In this document: one piece after another, positions 16,381-25,052 of the stretch | Layout of the letters: each line of letters opens with the position of its first letter | How positions within the stretch are numbered: position 1 is the stretch's first letter | DNA from: Hyphomonas pacifica | GTDB taxonomy: Bacteria; Pseudomonadota; Alphaproteobacteria; Caulobacterales; Hyphomonadaceae | Direction of reading: 5' to 3' | Length of the DNA: 64,000 bases | NCBI RefSeq assembly: GCF_000682675.1 | Contig: NZ_AWFA01000001.1 | Span: forward strand, 124,001 to 188,000 | Made by a program: the position numbers and the translations under genes | The notes under the pieces: model-generated | What the model was told of the DNA's origin: nothing | The model's input: only the letters and a program-made list of their open reading frames with translations | The model's database searches: none

Positions 16381-18477
16381 TTAATTCTGGCTGACGAGTC
16401 CAATGACAAGACTTTTGGAGAGGATCTCCGGCAGGATTTGCGGCTCCGTGCTGCCCGCCGGATACCAGAGATACATCGGCACGCCGGCGCGCTGGCGGCG
16501 CTTCAGCTCATCCGCGATGACGGGGTCCTTGCGGGTGAAGTCCGCGACCAGGAAGGCCACATCATTCTCATGAAAGGCCTTCTGCACGGCCGCCGTCTTC
16601 AGCGTCGTCATCTTGTTGAGCTGGCAGGTGGCACACCATGTGGCGGTGAAGTCCACAAAGACGGGGCGGCCCTGTGCGGTCAGTTCAGCGACGCGGTCCG
16701 GGCTCCAGGCTTCGGCTTCATATTTCTCCGCATAGAGACTTGATCCGCCTGCAGCCTCCCCTGCCGTACCGGCGGCATGCACCGCCGGATAGACGAGCCC
16801 GGCGACCAGCGCGACCGCCGCAAGGCCCTTTAGTAACGGACGTGTGCTGCGCTTGCCAAGCCAGATGCCGAAGGCGATCAGGGTTGCGCCCGCCACAGCC
16901 CAGGCCACAGCACCGGGGCCAGAGACGGCTCCCAGCGTCCACAAGAGCAGCGCCGCTGTCAGGAACATCGGGAAAGCAAAGAACTGCTTCAGCGTTTCCA
17001 TCCAGCGGCCCGGCCTGGGCAGAAGGCGTGAAAGACCCGGCACGAAGCTGAGGATCAGATACGGCAATGCCAGACCAAAGCCCATGGCGAGGAACACCGC
17101 CATCACGGCCATGGCGGGCTTGTCCAGCACGGCGCCAAGTGCTGCACCCAAGAATGGCCCGACACAGGGCGCGCCAACGACCGCTGCCAGCACGCCGGTA
17201 AAGAAAGCGCCCATCGCGCCGCTGCGCGCGGCCAGGCCACTGCCGGCATTCTGGATGGAACTGCCAAGCTCAAACATGCCGAGCAACCATAGCCCGATCA
17301 CGAACATCACCAGGGCCAATATGGCGACCGTCGGCCCATTCTGCAGCTGGAACCCCAGCGTGGCCGTACCGGTGGCCTGGCGGATCAGGATGATGGCAAG
17401 CGCCAGCGCGGCGAAGGAGAGCAACACACCGCCAGTATACCAGAGGCCATGGCTACGCACTTCGCCCTCATGGCCGGACGAGACCGCATGCACCATGCCC
17501 ATCGCCTTGATGGACAGGACAGGCAGCACGCAGGGCATCAGGTTCAGGATCAGGCCGCCCAGCAATGCGGCGAAGACCAGCCCGACAACGCCCGCCCCAC
17601 TGCCCCCGGAAGCGCGTGAGCGCTTGGCCGGTGTGCCGGACGTATTGGCAAAGGCTTCGCCCTGCTCGGCTGAAAACTCATAGCCGGTCCGCGCGCCATT
17701 TTCGGTTTCCACGACAATGACGCCGTCCAGCGTGCCGTCCAGAACCTCTGCATCCGGCACCAGTTCCAGCGTCGCGCCTTCGCTGCCAAAGCTGAGCGGC
17801 TGGTCGGCCGGGTGGCTGATTTCGTGATTGAAGGGATAGAAGCGAATGTCGGAAGACGGATCAAAGCCAATGGACGGCTTCAGGCTGAGCTTCCATGGCG
17901 TGACAGAGGTATCAATTCGCACCTGCCCGTCATAATCCAGAGGAGCCCGGGCAACCCATTCGCTGATCAATGTGCCGTTTTCTGTATCAGGCTCGCTGAC
18001 ACCCACTGGCAGGGACAGAGTGACCCTTACTGTTTCCGGGACACAGATTTCCTCGCAGATCAGATAGTCTGCCAGCAGATTGATACGTACCGTGCGCTCG
18101 GCATCTGCCGGGATGGTGACGGGGAATGGCAGGACAAGGCGCTCATCATAGCCATAATCCATGATCTCCCCTTCCACGACCGGCAGCAAATGCGGGATCG
18201 GCCAGACGAACTCTCCCAGAGCGCCCTTGGGGATCGTGCTGCCTTCCAGCAGATCAATCCGCGGCGGCAGGCCGGCATCACCGGCATTGCGCCAATATAC
18301 ATGCCAGCCTTCATCCATATCCATTTTAAGGGCAATGTAGAAGGTATCCCCCGGCACAACGGCATGGCGCTCTGAGATCAGTTCCACCCTGGCATGGCCG
18401 CCATCGACCGGCTGGGCGGCGGCGGGATAAACAGACAGCAAGGCCAGCGTCAGGCTGGTCAGGAGGGCACGGAGCAT
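16381..18477 (-). CDS. dsbD: DsbD-like protein-disulfide reductase
   Basis: 698 residues. A signal peptide (MLRALLTSLTLALLSVYPAAA) leads into a periplasmic immunoglobulin-like domain with the cysteine pair CEEICVP near residue 155. A polytopic core of eight helices carries the DsbD cysteine motif MPCVLPVLS and GAPCVGPFLGAA, and the C-terminus is a thioredoxin domain with FTATWCATCQLNK. DsbD carries electrons from cytosolic thioredoxin across the inner membrane to periplasmic thiol proteins. The open frame extends to 18525, but the ATG at 18477 gives a clean signal peptide. Likely operon with the single-cysteine redoxin downstream. Confidence 0.9.
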   Translation of the reverse strand: MLRALLTSLTLALLSVYPAAAQPVDGGHARVELISERHAVVPGDTFYIALKMDMDEGWHVYWRNAGDAGLPPRIDLLEGSTIPKGALGEFVWPIPHLLPVVEGEIMDYGYDERLVLPFPVTIPADAERTVRINLLADYLICEEICVPETVRVTLSLPVGVSEPDTENGTLISEWVARAPLDYDGQVRIDTSVTPWKLSLKPSIGFDPSSDIRFYPFNHEISHPADQPLSFGSEGATLELVPDAEVLDGTLDGVIVVETENGARTGYEFSAEQGEAFANTSGTPAKRSRASGGSGAGVVGLVFAALLGGLILNLMPCVLPVLSIKAMGMVHAVSSGHEGEVRSHGLWYTGGVLLSFAALALAIILIRQATGTATLGFQLQNGPTVAILALVMFVIGLWLLGMFELGSSIQNAGSGLAARSGAMGAFFTGVLAAVVGAPCVGPFLGAALGAVLDKPAMAVMAVFLAMGFGLALPYLILSFVPGLSRLLPRPGRWMETLKQFFAFPMFLTAALLLWTLGAVSGPGAVAWAVAGATLIAFGIWLGKRSTRPLLKGLAAVALVAGLVYPAVHAAGTAGEAAGGSSLYAEKYEAEAWSPDRVAELTAQGRPVFVDFTATWCATCQLNKMTTLKTAAVQKAFHENDVAFLVADFTRKDPVIADELKRRQRAGVPMYLWYPAGSTEPQILPEILSKSLVIGLVSQN

Positions 18478-18602
18478 GGAACGTCCTTCGCGTGGAAACG
18501 GCGTTTCTTCAGATTTGACGACCATATGCCCGTTCTGGCCAGCATATTGAAGGGCCTCGCTTATTCGTGATCGCCGCAGGGGGGGCGTGCAGAGTCCATA
18601 TG

Positions 18603-18631
18603 AAAAAAGGGCGGCTCTACTGGGCCGCCCT
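18603..18631 (-). terminator. intrinsic terminator after sapC
   Basis: Reading the minus strand, GGGCGGC, an eight-base loop, GCCGCCC and then TTTTTTC. This is a perfect 7-bp GC stem with a T-run, 29 bases after the sapC stop. Confidence 0.85.
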
Positions 18632-18659
18632 CATCTCTATGTGTCTATTTCAGGCCGGA

Positions 18660-19466
18660 TCAGGCGTCTACCGGAGCAGCCGCTGGCTGGACGCGCAGGG
18701 CCCGCTGGATCACGGTCTGCCAGTTCAACAGGCCCAGAAGGTGCGCATAAATCGCGCCAATCGCACCATTGTTGCGCAGTTCCAGGTATTTTTCCTGCGG
18801 CAGGGCGTTCAGCTTTTCTTCGGAAATGGCCCAATAGTCCGCAATCTTTTGCGGCTGGCCGGAAGGATTGCCGTCTGCATCGCGCGGCTGGAAGGATATC
18901 GTCTTCTGCTCGAAGAGATCCGCATTGCGGATCATCTTGACGAACTCAACGGTCGCCTGACGCTGACGTTCGAATTCCTTGCAGAACTCAATGGCGTCAT
19001 TGGTGAATTTGCTCGGCTGACCATTCTCGAAAAACGAGATTTCCGGCTGGTTGGTAACCATCGGGGCTTCGCGGTCAACGCAGAGCACCAGGCGGTCGGA
19101 TTGCTCATCAGATGCGAACACGAACGGATAGCGGCGAACAAAGGCCGGAACGTAATATTCGTCTGCAACCATACCCTCATCGGTGACGAAGAGGTTCTGA
19201 CCCTGACGCACACCCATGACGGCGACCGGCGTGCGATCATCCCCGACGAAGATGATGGGATAGGAACCTGCGGCCATTCCGAATTCCGTAACGGTTATCG
19301 GCACAGCATGCGCGTCGCGAAGGAACGCAAAAGGCTGGTCAATTTTCTTGATGCCAAGCCCGGCATGTGCTTCCGCATTCAGCGGTTGCGGCTTTTTGTA
19401 AAACATGACTTGGCCAGCAAGCGGAGATTGCCCGCCGGTCTGCGGAGTTGCAGGTGTTGTGTTCAC
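18660..19466 (-). CDS. SapC family protein
   Basis: 268 residues of the SapC family (named after a surface-layer locus protein of Campylobacter fetus). Conserved blocks seen are YYVPAFVRRYPFVF, LCVDREAPMV and the C-terminal LLGLLNWQTVIQRAL. No signal peptide, so probably cytosolic. Function is not established; members are common in Alphaproteobacteria. The frame has no suitable ATG; GTG at 19466 has GGGAG eight bases upstream. A strong terminator follows. The opposite strand is open through the whole gene, but that reading has no family match. Confidence 0.85.
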   Translation of the reverse strand: MNTTPATPQTGGQSPLAGQVMFYKKPQPLNAEAHAGLGIKKIDQPFAFLRDAHAVPITVTEFGMAAGSYPIIFVGDDRTPVAVMGVRQGQNLFVTDEGMVADEYYVPAFVRRYPFVFASDEQSDRLVLCVDREAPMVTNQPEISFFENGQPSKFTNDAIEFCKEFERQRQATVEFVKMIRNADLFEQKTISFQPRDADGNPSGQPQKIADYWAISEEKLNALPQEKYLELRNNGAIGAIYAHLLGLLNWQTVIQRALRVQPAAAPVDA

Positions 19467-19571
19467 GGTAAAGACTCCCGAAATTGTTGGCAAACCGATA
19501 CCGGAATTAGCCAGAGGCCACAACAGCCGATACGGTCAGAACTGCAGTCAGGAAAAGGCGATACTTCAGAC

Positions 19572-21458
19572 ATGTTTGCATCCTTGATCGGTAAGTCCGG
19601 CAAAGCCTTTCGTCCGCTGGTTGCCGGCCTATGCGCCCTGCCCATGCTGGTCATGTGCGCGCCGCCGGTCGATGATGCGGGCACGCCGCGACGTATTGCC
19701 CGGCAGGTAGACCAGCTGCTGACCTCCATGGCGCAGACCGAACTGGCGGCTGACCCTGAACTCGCTACGCGCCTCGGCCTGTCAAAGGACACGGCAGGCT
19801 ATGAGTTCAATGCCTATCTGACGGATCGGTCTCAGGCGGCTTATGAGCGGATGCGCGTGACGCGGCTTGAGACGCTGGAGGCGCTGCTGGCCGCGCCGCG
19901 TCCGGCGGCAGGCGGCAATCAGGCACGGCATCTGGATACGGTGATCCACGCCTATGAGACCGCCGAGACTCTGTTCGTTGCCGGTCATGGGCAGACAGGG
20001 CTTGGTCAGGCCTATCCCTATGTTGCTGACCATATGCGCGGGGCCTATATCGACATTCCGGACCTGATGACCCGGTCCCATCCGGTCAATACAGCGCAGG
20101 AAGCGCGCGATTATGTTGCCCGGCTCAGCCAGATTGCCCCGACACTGCAGGATGAACGCCGCCGCATGGAGGCCGATGCGCGGTCCGGCATCATGCCGCC
20201 GGTCTTCATTCTGGAGCGCATGCAGGGCCTGATCGAGGAAATCGCCACCGGCCCGGCCCAGGAGCATGTTCTTGTCACGACGCTGGAAAACCTGATGGGC
20301 GGGCCGGAGGACCTCAGCGAGGCAGAAAGCGAGACGCTGCTGGAAACGGCAACCGCGTTGGTGCGCGATGACGTTCTGCCCGCATATTCAGATTTCTGGA
20401 TCGCCCTGGAAAAGATGAAAGAGGTTGCCCCGCAGGAGCCCGGCGTCTGGCAGCTGCCGGATGGGGAAAGCTATTATGACGCCGCGCTGCAGGCCTACAC
20501 CTATGAGGGCATGACGGCGGAAGCCCTGCACGCGCAGGGCGTGGCTGAGGTGGAGCGCCTCAGCCACGAGCTGATGCAGGCGCTGGAAGCGCAGGGTTAT
20601 GCCGAGGGCACGCTGGGCGAGCGCCTGGCCCTGCTGACGGCAGAGGAAGGCCAGCTTTATGAGGACACGCCTGAAGGACGCGAAGCCCTGCTGGCCCGGC
20701 TGCGCCAGCATCTGGCAGAGGCGCAGGCGGATGTCAGCGAGGTGATGCCCTATATGCCGCGCACGATCGTATCTGTACGCGCGGTGCCGGACTTTCTGCA
20801 AAGCTCTGCCCCGTCCGCCTTCTACAATGCTGCGCCGGCCAATGGCTCAGCCCCCGCCCAGTTTGAGATCAATCTGGCGGACATGACCGCCTGGCCGGAC
20901 TTTACGCTGGCCACGCTGGTCTATCACGAGACGATTCCCGGCCATCATCTGGAGAGCGCCCTGACGGCGGAGCGCGCAAACCTGCCGCTGATCCGCCAGA
21001 TGATCTGGAATGTGGCCTATGGCGAAGGCTGGGGCGTCTATGGCGAAGTGCTGGCCGATGATCTGGGCCTGTATGACGCAGACCCGCTGGGCCGGATCGG
21101 CTATCTGCAATCCATGCTGTTCCGGGCCGCACGGCTGGTGGCGGATACCGGTGTGCATCAGATGCGCTGGAATCGTCAGCACGCAATTGACTATCTGGTG
21201 GAGACAACCGGCTTGCCGCGCGAAGCGATGGCGCAGGAAGTGGATCGCTATACGGTCTGGCCGGGACAGGCCGCAGCCTATTGGGTCGGCGCACAGCGCA
21301 TTCTGGATCTGCGCGAACGGGCCCAGCGTGTTCTGGGGCCGGATTTTGACCTGAAAGCCTTCCACAAAGTGGTGCTGAATGGTGGCCCCCGCCCCCTCTC
21401 CATTCTGGAGGATGATGTGGAGCGCTGGTACATCGCAGAGCTGAATGCCAGCAAATAG
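19572..21458 (+). CDS. DUF885 family lipoprotein, putative zinc peptidase
   Basis: 628 residues. The N-terminus ends in the lipobox LVMC (cysteine near residue 27), so it should be a lipoprotein. The DUF885 domain fills the rest and carries the metallopeptidase-like motif YHETIPGHHLE at about residues 452-462, with further conserved blocks AYGEGWGVYGEVLADDLG and RYTVWPGQAAAYWVG. The family resembles M2/M32-type gluzincins. The open frame continues upstream to 18567 but only as the shadow of sapC; the ATG at 19572 is the first sensible start. Confidence 0.9.
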   Translation: MFASLIGKSGKAFRPLVAGLCALPMLVMCAPPVDDAGTPRRIARQVDQLLTSMAQTELAADPELATRLGLSKDTAGYEFNAYLTDRSQAAYERMRVTRLETLEALLAAPRPAAGGNQARHLDTVIHAYETAETLFVAGHGQTGLGQAYPYVADHMRGAYIDIPDLMTRSHPVNTAQEARDYVARLSQIAPTLQDERRRMEADARSGIMPPVFILERMQGLIEEIATGPAQEHVLVTTLENLMGGPEDLSEAESETLLETATALVRDDVLPAYSDFWIALEKMKEVAPQEPGVWQLPDGESYYDAALQAYTYEGMTAEALHAQGVAEVERLSHELMQALEAQGYAEGTLGERLALLTAEEGQLYEDTPEGREALLARLRQHLAEAQADVSEVMPYMPRTIVSVRAVPDFLQSSAPSAFYNAAPANGSAPAQFEINLADMTAWPDFTLATLVYHETIPGHHLESALTAERANLPLIRQMIWNVAYGEGWGVYGEVLADDLGLYDADPLGRIGYLQSMLFRAARLVADTGVHQMRWNRQHAIDYLVETTGLPREAMAQEVDRYTVWPGQAAAYWVGAQRILDLRERAQRVLGPDFDLKAFHKVVLNGGPRPLSILEDDVERWYIAELNASK

Positions 21459-21556
21459 ACCCTCTTTGGCCGTCAAACCAACGTGCCCCCGCCCTAAAAC
21501 GGCCATGACTGGATTACCATCCTGTCATACAGTGGACGCACATTGGAGGGACACAC

Positions 21557-23254
21557 ATGCACATCAAAGGGATTATTCTGGGAAGCGCTGCCGCCGCCAC
21601 ATTATTGGCAGCCTGTCAGAGCGAAACAGCGCCGGGGGACGAGGCAGCCACGGAAACGATTATCGTCACAGCCAATCGCGCCGAGGATTTTTCTCCGACG
21701 CCTCCCCCACCTGCTCCGCCGCCACCTGCGATGGCGGGCATCATGACCCGATCGAAAGCAATGGCTGGGGACATGTCCGGCATGCCGATGCCAGAGCCGG
21801 AGTTTAGGGATCAGTATGAGGATGTGGAGGCCAATCCGGTCAAACTGGTCAGTGAAGAGCCGGTCTCGACCTTTTCCATTGATGTAGACACAGCCTCCTA
21901 CGCCAATGTCCGCCGTTTCCTGGAGAGCGGCGTGCTACCGCCCAAGGATGCGGTGCGCATCGAAGAGCTGATCAATTATTTTGATTACACCTATCTCCAG
22001 CCCGGCGCGGAGGAGGCCCCCTTCTCCACCCAGGTGAACATCATGCCCTCTCCATTCGCAGAAGGACGCGAACTGATGCAGATTGGCATTCAGGGCCGCG
22101 ACATTGACCGGGACGCAAGACCGCCCGTGAATTTGACCCTTCTGATGGATGTCTCCGGGTCCATGTTCTCAGAGGACAAGCTGCCGCTGGCCAAGCAGGC
22201 GCTCAAACTGATGCTGGACGAGATGGAGCCGACCGACACGATTGCCATCGTCGTTTATGCCGGGGCCGCCGGTGAAGTGCTGGAGCCGACGCCCGTCAGC
22301 GACAAGCGCAAAATTGTTGCCGCATTGGAAGGCCTGCAGGCCGGAGGATCGACCGCAGGCGGCGAAGGCCTGCGGCTTGCCTACTCCCTGGCGGAAATGG
22401 GCATGAAGGAAGATGCGGTGAACCGCGTCATGCTGCTGACCGATGGCGATTTCAATGTCGGCATTTCAGACCCCGAGCAATTGGAGGATTTCGTTTCACG
22501 CAAGCGGGAAACGGGCATTTACCTCTCCGTGATCGGATTTGGCCGCGGCAATTACAATGATGCGATGATGCAGAAAATCTCGCAGGCCGGGAACGGCACG
22601 GCGGCCTATGTCGATACGCTGAGCGAGGCCCGCAAAGTGCTGGCCGATGATCTGTCCGGCAACATGTTTCCGATTGCGGATGATGTGAAGATCCAGGTGG
22701 AGTTCAATCCGGCCCGCGTCGCAGAATACCGCCTGATCGGTTATGAGACCCGCATGCTGGACCGCGAAGACTTCAACAATGACAAGGTGGATGCTGGCGA
22801 TATCGGCGCCGGGACAAGCGTGACGGCAATCTATGATATCACGCCGGTCGGCTCATCCGCCACACAGATTGATCCTCTGCGCTATGGCGACAAGGGCAAA
22901 CCGGCGGAGGATCCGTCCGGGGAGTATGCCTTTGTAAAACTGCGCTACAAAGCACCGGGCGCGACAGAGTCCGTTCTGCTGGAGCGACCCGTCACAACAG
23001 CAGACCGCGTGGACAGTGTGGATGCCGCCCCGCAATGGGCGCGCTTTGCCACAGCGGTGGCGGGCTTTGGCGAAATGCTGAAAGGGGGTGAGACCCTCAG
23101 CACCAGTTTCGGGTGGGAGGCGATCCGAAATCTGGCATCCGGCGCCAAGGGCCCCGATAAGTTTGGCTATCGGGCAGAATTCATTGAGCTGACCCGGCTG
23201 GCAGAGACGGCCGAGGCACAGGCCGCCTTGAACACGCCGAGCCGGGAAGACTAG
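21557..23254 (+). CDS. VWA domain lipoprotein, YfbK type
   Basis: 565 residues. Lipobox LAAC at about residue 17-20, then a Pro-rich linker, the YfbK-type N-terminal domain (PVSTFSIDVDTASYANVRRFL), a VWA domain with intact MIDAS LLMDVSGSM near residue 195-203, and a C-terminal DUF3520-like part (FGEMLKGGETL). GGAGGG lies seven bases before the ATG. Homologues are surface or periplasmic lipoproteins of unknown ligand. It follows the DUF885 lipoprotein by 98 bases in the same direction; co-transcription is possible. Confidence 0.88.
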   Translation: MHIKGIILGSAAAATLLAACQSETAPGDEAATETIIVTANRAEDFSPTPPPPAPPPPAMAGIMTRSKAMAGDMSGMPMPEPEFRDQYEDVEANPVKLVSEEPVSTFSIDVDTASYANVRRFLESGVLPPKDAVRIEELINYFDYTYLQPGAEEAPFSTQVNIMPSPFAEGRELMQIGIQGRDIDRDARPPVNLTLLMDVSGSMFSEDKLPLAKQALKLMLDEMEPTDTIAIVVYAGAAGEVLEPTPVSDKRKIVAALEGLQAGGSTAGGEGLRLAYSLAEMGMKEDAVNRVMLLTDGDFNVGISDPEQLEDFVSRKRETGIYLSVIGFGRGNYNDAMMQKISQAGNGTAAYVDTLSEARKVLADDLSGNMFPIADDVKIQVEFNPARVAEYRLIGYETRMLDREDFNNDKVDAGDIGAGTSVTAIYDITPVGSSATQIDPLRYGDKGKPAEDPSGEYAFVKLRYKAPGATESVLLERPVTTADRVDSVDAAPQWARFATAVAGFGEMLKGGETLSTSFGWEAIRNLASGAKGPDKFGYRAEFIELTRLAETAEAQAALNTPSRED

Positions 23255-23256
23255 CC

Positions 23257-23604
23257 TCAGGCGGCGATCGGCGCCGCGTCAGCCCGGTTGTGACCTGAAA
23301 AGCAGACCGGGCTGAAGCCCTCTTCAATGTCGGCGGCCATCGCCTTGCGGGCCGCCGCATCAAATTCCAGCGCCACAAAGACCGCATTGGCACCATAGCG
23401 CTCAGCATCCGCCAGCGCCCAGATCGGCTGAACGTCATTCGGCCGCCCAGACAGCTCAACAACGCGAATGATGCGCCATCCATATGTGTCTGGGGCAGCG
23501 AAGATCGCCACACCGGCTGTACGCGCCCACGGCGCTTCTGTTGCAACACGCTGGAACTGCCAGGCTTTACCGGACTGTCCCCGAAATCTGACTTCGATAC
23601 CCAT
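23257..23604 (-). CDS. small unknown protein under candidate LexA and CtrA control
   Basis: 115 residues, not recognised. No signal peptide or membrane helix. Seen in it: a Trp/Arg-rich N-terminal half (SGKAWQFQRVATEAPWAR), a central APDTYGWRIIRVVELSGRP and an Ala-rich helix. GGAG lies seven bases before the ATG at 23604; an earlier ATG at 23610 has almost no spacing. Upstream are two GTTC-N7-GTTC boxes (23605-23619 and 23630-23644) and a perfect TTAA-N7-TTAAC site (23671-23686). On the minus strand TTGCGG, 17 bases, TATAGG could be its promoter, overlapping a LexA box. The arrangement suggests an SOS-inducible, cell-cycle-linked gene; the function is open. Confidence 0.7.
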   Translation of the reverse strand: MGIEVRFRGQSGKAWQFQRVATEAPWARTAGVAIFAAPDTYGWRIIRVVELSGRPNDVQPIWALADAERYGANAVFVALEFDAAARKAMAADIEEGFSPVCFSGHNRADAAPIAA

Positions 23605-23619
23605 GTTCATGCTCCGTTC
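23605..23619. promoter_or_regulatory. candidate LexA (SOS) box 1
   Basis: GTTCATGCTCCGTTC matches the alphaproteobacterial LexA consensus GTTC-N7-GTTC exactly. It lies just upstream of the start of the 115-residue unknown gene. Confidence 0.65.
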
Positions 23620-23629
23620 TAGTAGGTTT

Positions 23630-23644
23630 GTTCCTATAATGTTC
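23630..23644. promoter_or_regulatory. candidate LexA (SOS) box 2
   Basis: GTTCCTATAATGTTC is a second exact GTTC-N7-GTTC match, and it covers the candidate -10 (TATAGG on the minus strand). A further GTTC at 23651 continues the series with a spacing of ten. Confidence 0.7.
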
Positions 23645-23670
23645 CAGAACGTTCCGCAAGAAGTTTTTAG

Positions 23671-23686
23671 TTAACAGTGGGTTAAC
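23671..23686. promoter_or_regulatory. candidate CtrA binding site
   Basis: TTAACAGTGGGTTAAC is an exact TTAA-N7-TTAAC match to the CtrA consensus known from Caulobacter. It lies about 70 bases upstream of the start of the unknown gene at 23257-23604, near the expected -35 region. Confidence 0.6.
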
Positions 23687-23700
23687 GCATTCGGTGAAAT

Positions 23701-24036
23701 TTATTCGACCACACGGAAGCGGCTACGATCGAAGACCCGCAACACCTGCGACAGATCACGACCCCGGCGCAGCACCTGTCCAGCCTGTCCGTATACGACG
23801 TACTGGCCTTGCATGTTTGCGAGATGGGGCTGTTTTTCTATGCGCCAGGTAGGGTTTTCGGCATGGCGGCGGAAGATGGCAAAGATGGCATGGTCCTTAT
23901 GCATACCAATCGCGTAATCCCTTGCCTGGCCTGACATGACGAGTCGGCCATAGACGTCGAGAATCGGTTGCATCTCTGTTTTGTGGAAAGCGATTCGCGG
24001 TTCCGGGGGCGTTATCTTGTGCGGTGTTTCAGCCAT
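23701..24036 (-). CDS. DUF2794 domain protein
   Basis: 111 residues. The DUF2794 core is recognised from DVYGRLVMSGQARDYAIGM, HAIFAIFRRHAENPTWRIEK and the ending RRGRDLSQVLRVFD. Small soluble protein, alphaproteobacterial in distribution, function unknown. ATG at 24036 has AAGGGAG close upstream; an in-frame GTG at 24063 lacks a ribosome site. Confidence 0.87.
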   Translation of the reverse strand: MAETPHKITPPEPRIAFHKTEMQPILDVYGRLVMSGQARDYAIGMHKDHAIFAIFRRHAENPTWRIEKQPHLANMQGQYVVYGQAGQVLRRGRDLSQVLRVFDRSRFRVVE

Positions 24037-24286
24037 TTCTCCCTTTCTCGACTCTCCCGTCACGAGAAAACATGACGTTTAAGCTCGCCTAACGATGATT
24101 TAATGCGAATTCAGGGCAATTGGGGCAGATTTGCCATGTTTCCGCCTTGCGTGCGCCCCGCCCGGCAATCATCTTTGAATGGTCGGGCGGAGGTGTTTAC
24201 CAGGCACCCCGGACCCATCAGCCCCCCCAGCCCCCTGGGGCGCTTGATCAGCTTCTGCCCGACATCTTATCCCTTCCATCCTACAC

Positions 24287-24922
24287 CTACTTGTTTCCGG
24301 ACCTATTGGGACGCGAGACGGGCAAGGCGTCAAGAAGGGGTTTGGCAACACGGCCCAGATTTCGGCCAATGCCGGAGGCTTGGGCCAGTCGTCTGTCGAT
24401 GAATGTTCCAAGCTCTTCATCAGAAGGATGGTCCAGCCACTTCATGACTATGGATGGCAGGGCGGCGGCCAGAAGGCCGCGCTTGGAATATTGATTATAG
24501 TCTGTCGCTGTGTCGCCTGCGGCGTTCCACACCATGTCGGCGACCTTCCAGGTCCGCTGCAGGGCGGGCGCGGCGCTCCAGGGCAGCATACCCTTGATGG
24601 CAGCGCGCCGGACAGCCTCTCTGTGGGGCTCCAGCGCCTCCAGCCACGCCAGAATGCCTGCGCGCACCTTGCCAGGCACGTTAAGCTGGCTGATATCCTG
24701 CGTGGCGAGCGTGTCACGCGCCGTGTCGGCAGCCTGGTCAAAGAAGGCATCGATCAGGTCTGTCACGCCATTTGGCGCCGCCAGAGCCTGCTCTCCAGGC
24801 GACAAACCAGCCGAATCGGCCGCTTTGGTGGCGGCCGCCTCGGTCCAGCCGTCAAAAGGCACTTCCGGAAGCAAGGAATCCAACCAGCGGAACCGAAGGG
24901 TTTGGGACGGCGTTGTAGACAT
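24287..24922 (-). CDS. coq9: COQ9 family ubiquinone biosynthesis protein
   Basis: 211 residues. The C-terminal half has the COQ9 signature: VADMVWNAAGDTATDYNQYSKR, LLAAALPSIVMKWL and FIDRRLAQASGIGR. In mitochondria COQ9 is a lipid-binding partner of COQ7 in ubiquinone hydroxylation; in Alphaproteobacteria the homologue is thought to play the same accessory role. The N-terminal half is less conserved. It is divergent from rpsU with 127 bases between the starts, a layout frequent in the class. Confidence 0.9.
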   Translation of the reverse strand: MSTTPSQTLRFRWLDSLLPEVPFDGWTEAAATKAADSAGLSPGEQALAAPNGVTDLIDAFFDQAADTARDTLATQDISQLNVPGKVRAGILAWLEALEPHREAVRRAAIKGMLPWSAAPALQRTWKVADMVWNAAGDTATDYNQYSKRGLLAAALPSIVMKWLDHPSDEELGTFIDRRLAQASGIGRNLGRVAKPLLDALPVSRPNRSGNK

Positions 24923-25038
24923 AACTGAACCTCATGGCTTAAGGGGCTTGGCCAAAGCCCTACACCCGTGATATAGGCGCCGCTTCCCGGTCTGTCAGGC
25001 CGACACATAACCGCATCGGGGCGACGCCCCAAACGAAT

Positions 25039-25052
25039 GGAGAAGAACAATC
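25039..25052 (+). promoter_or_regulatory. ribosome binding site and AUC start of rpsU
   Basis: GGAG at 25039-25042, seven bases, then ATC at 25050-25052, exactly where homologues have the initiator Met. No ATG, GTG, TTG or CTG lies in frame between the upstream stop (25008-25010) and this position. An overlapping 12-codon frame starts with ATG at 25037 and covers the ribosome site. Confidence 0.65.

Noticed and set aside
18567-19571. Long open frame upstream of the DUF885 gene on the plus strand
   Set aside because: It is antisense to sapC, shows no family match, and the DUF885 protein has its own signal peptide and lipobox beginning at 19572.
24037-24286. Possible gene or RNA in the 250-base gap between DUF2794 and COQ9 genes
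   Set aside because: Frames on either strand have no ribosome site or homology, and no strong structure was seen.
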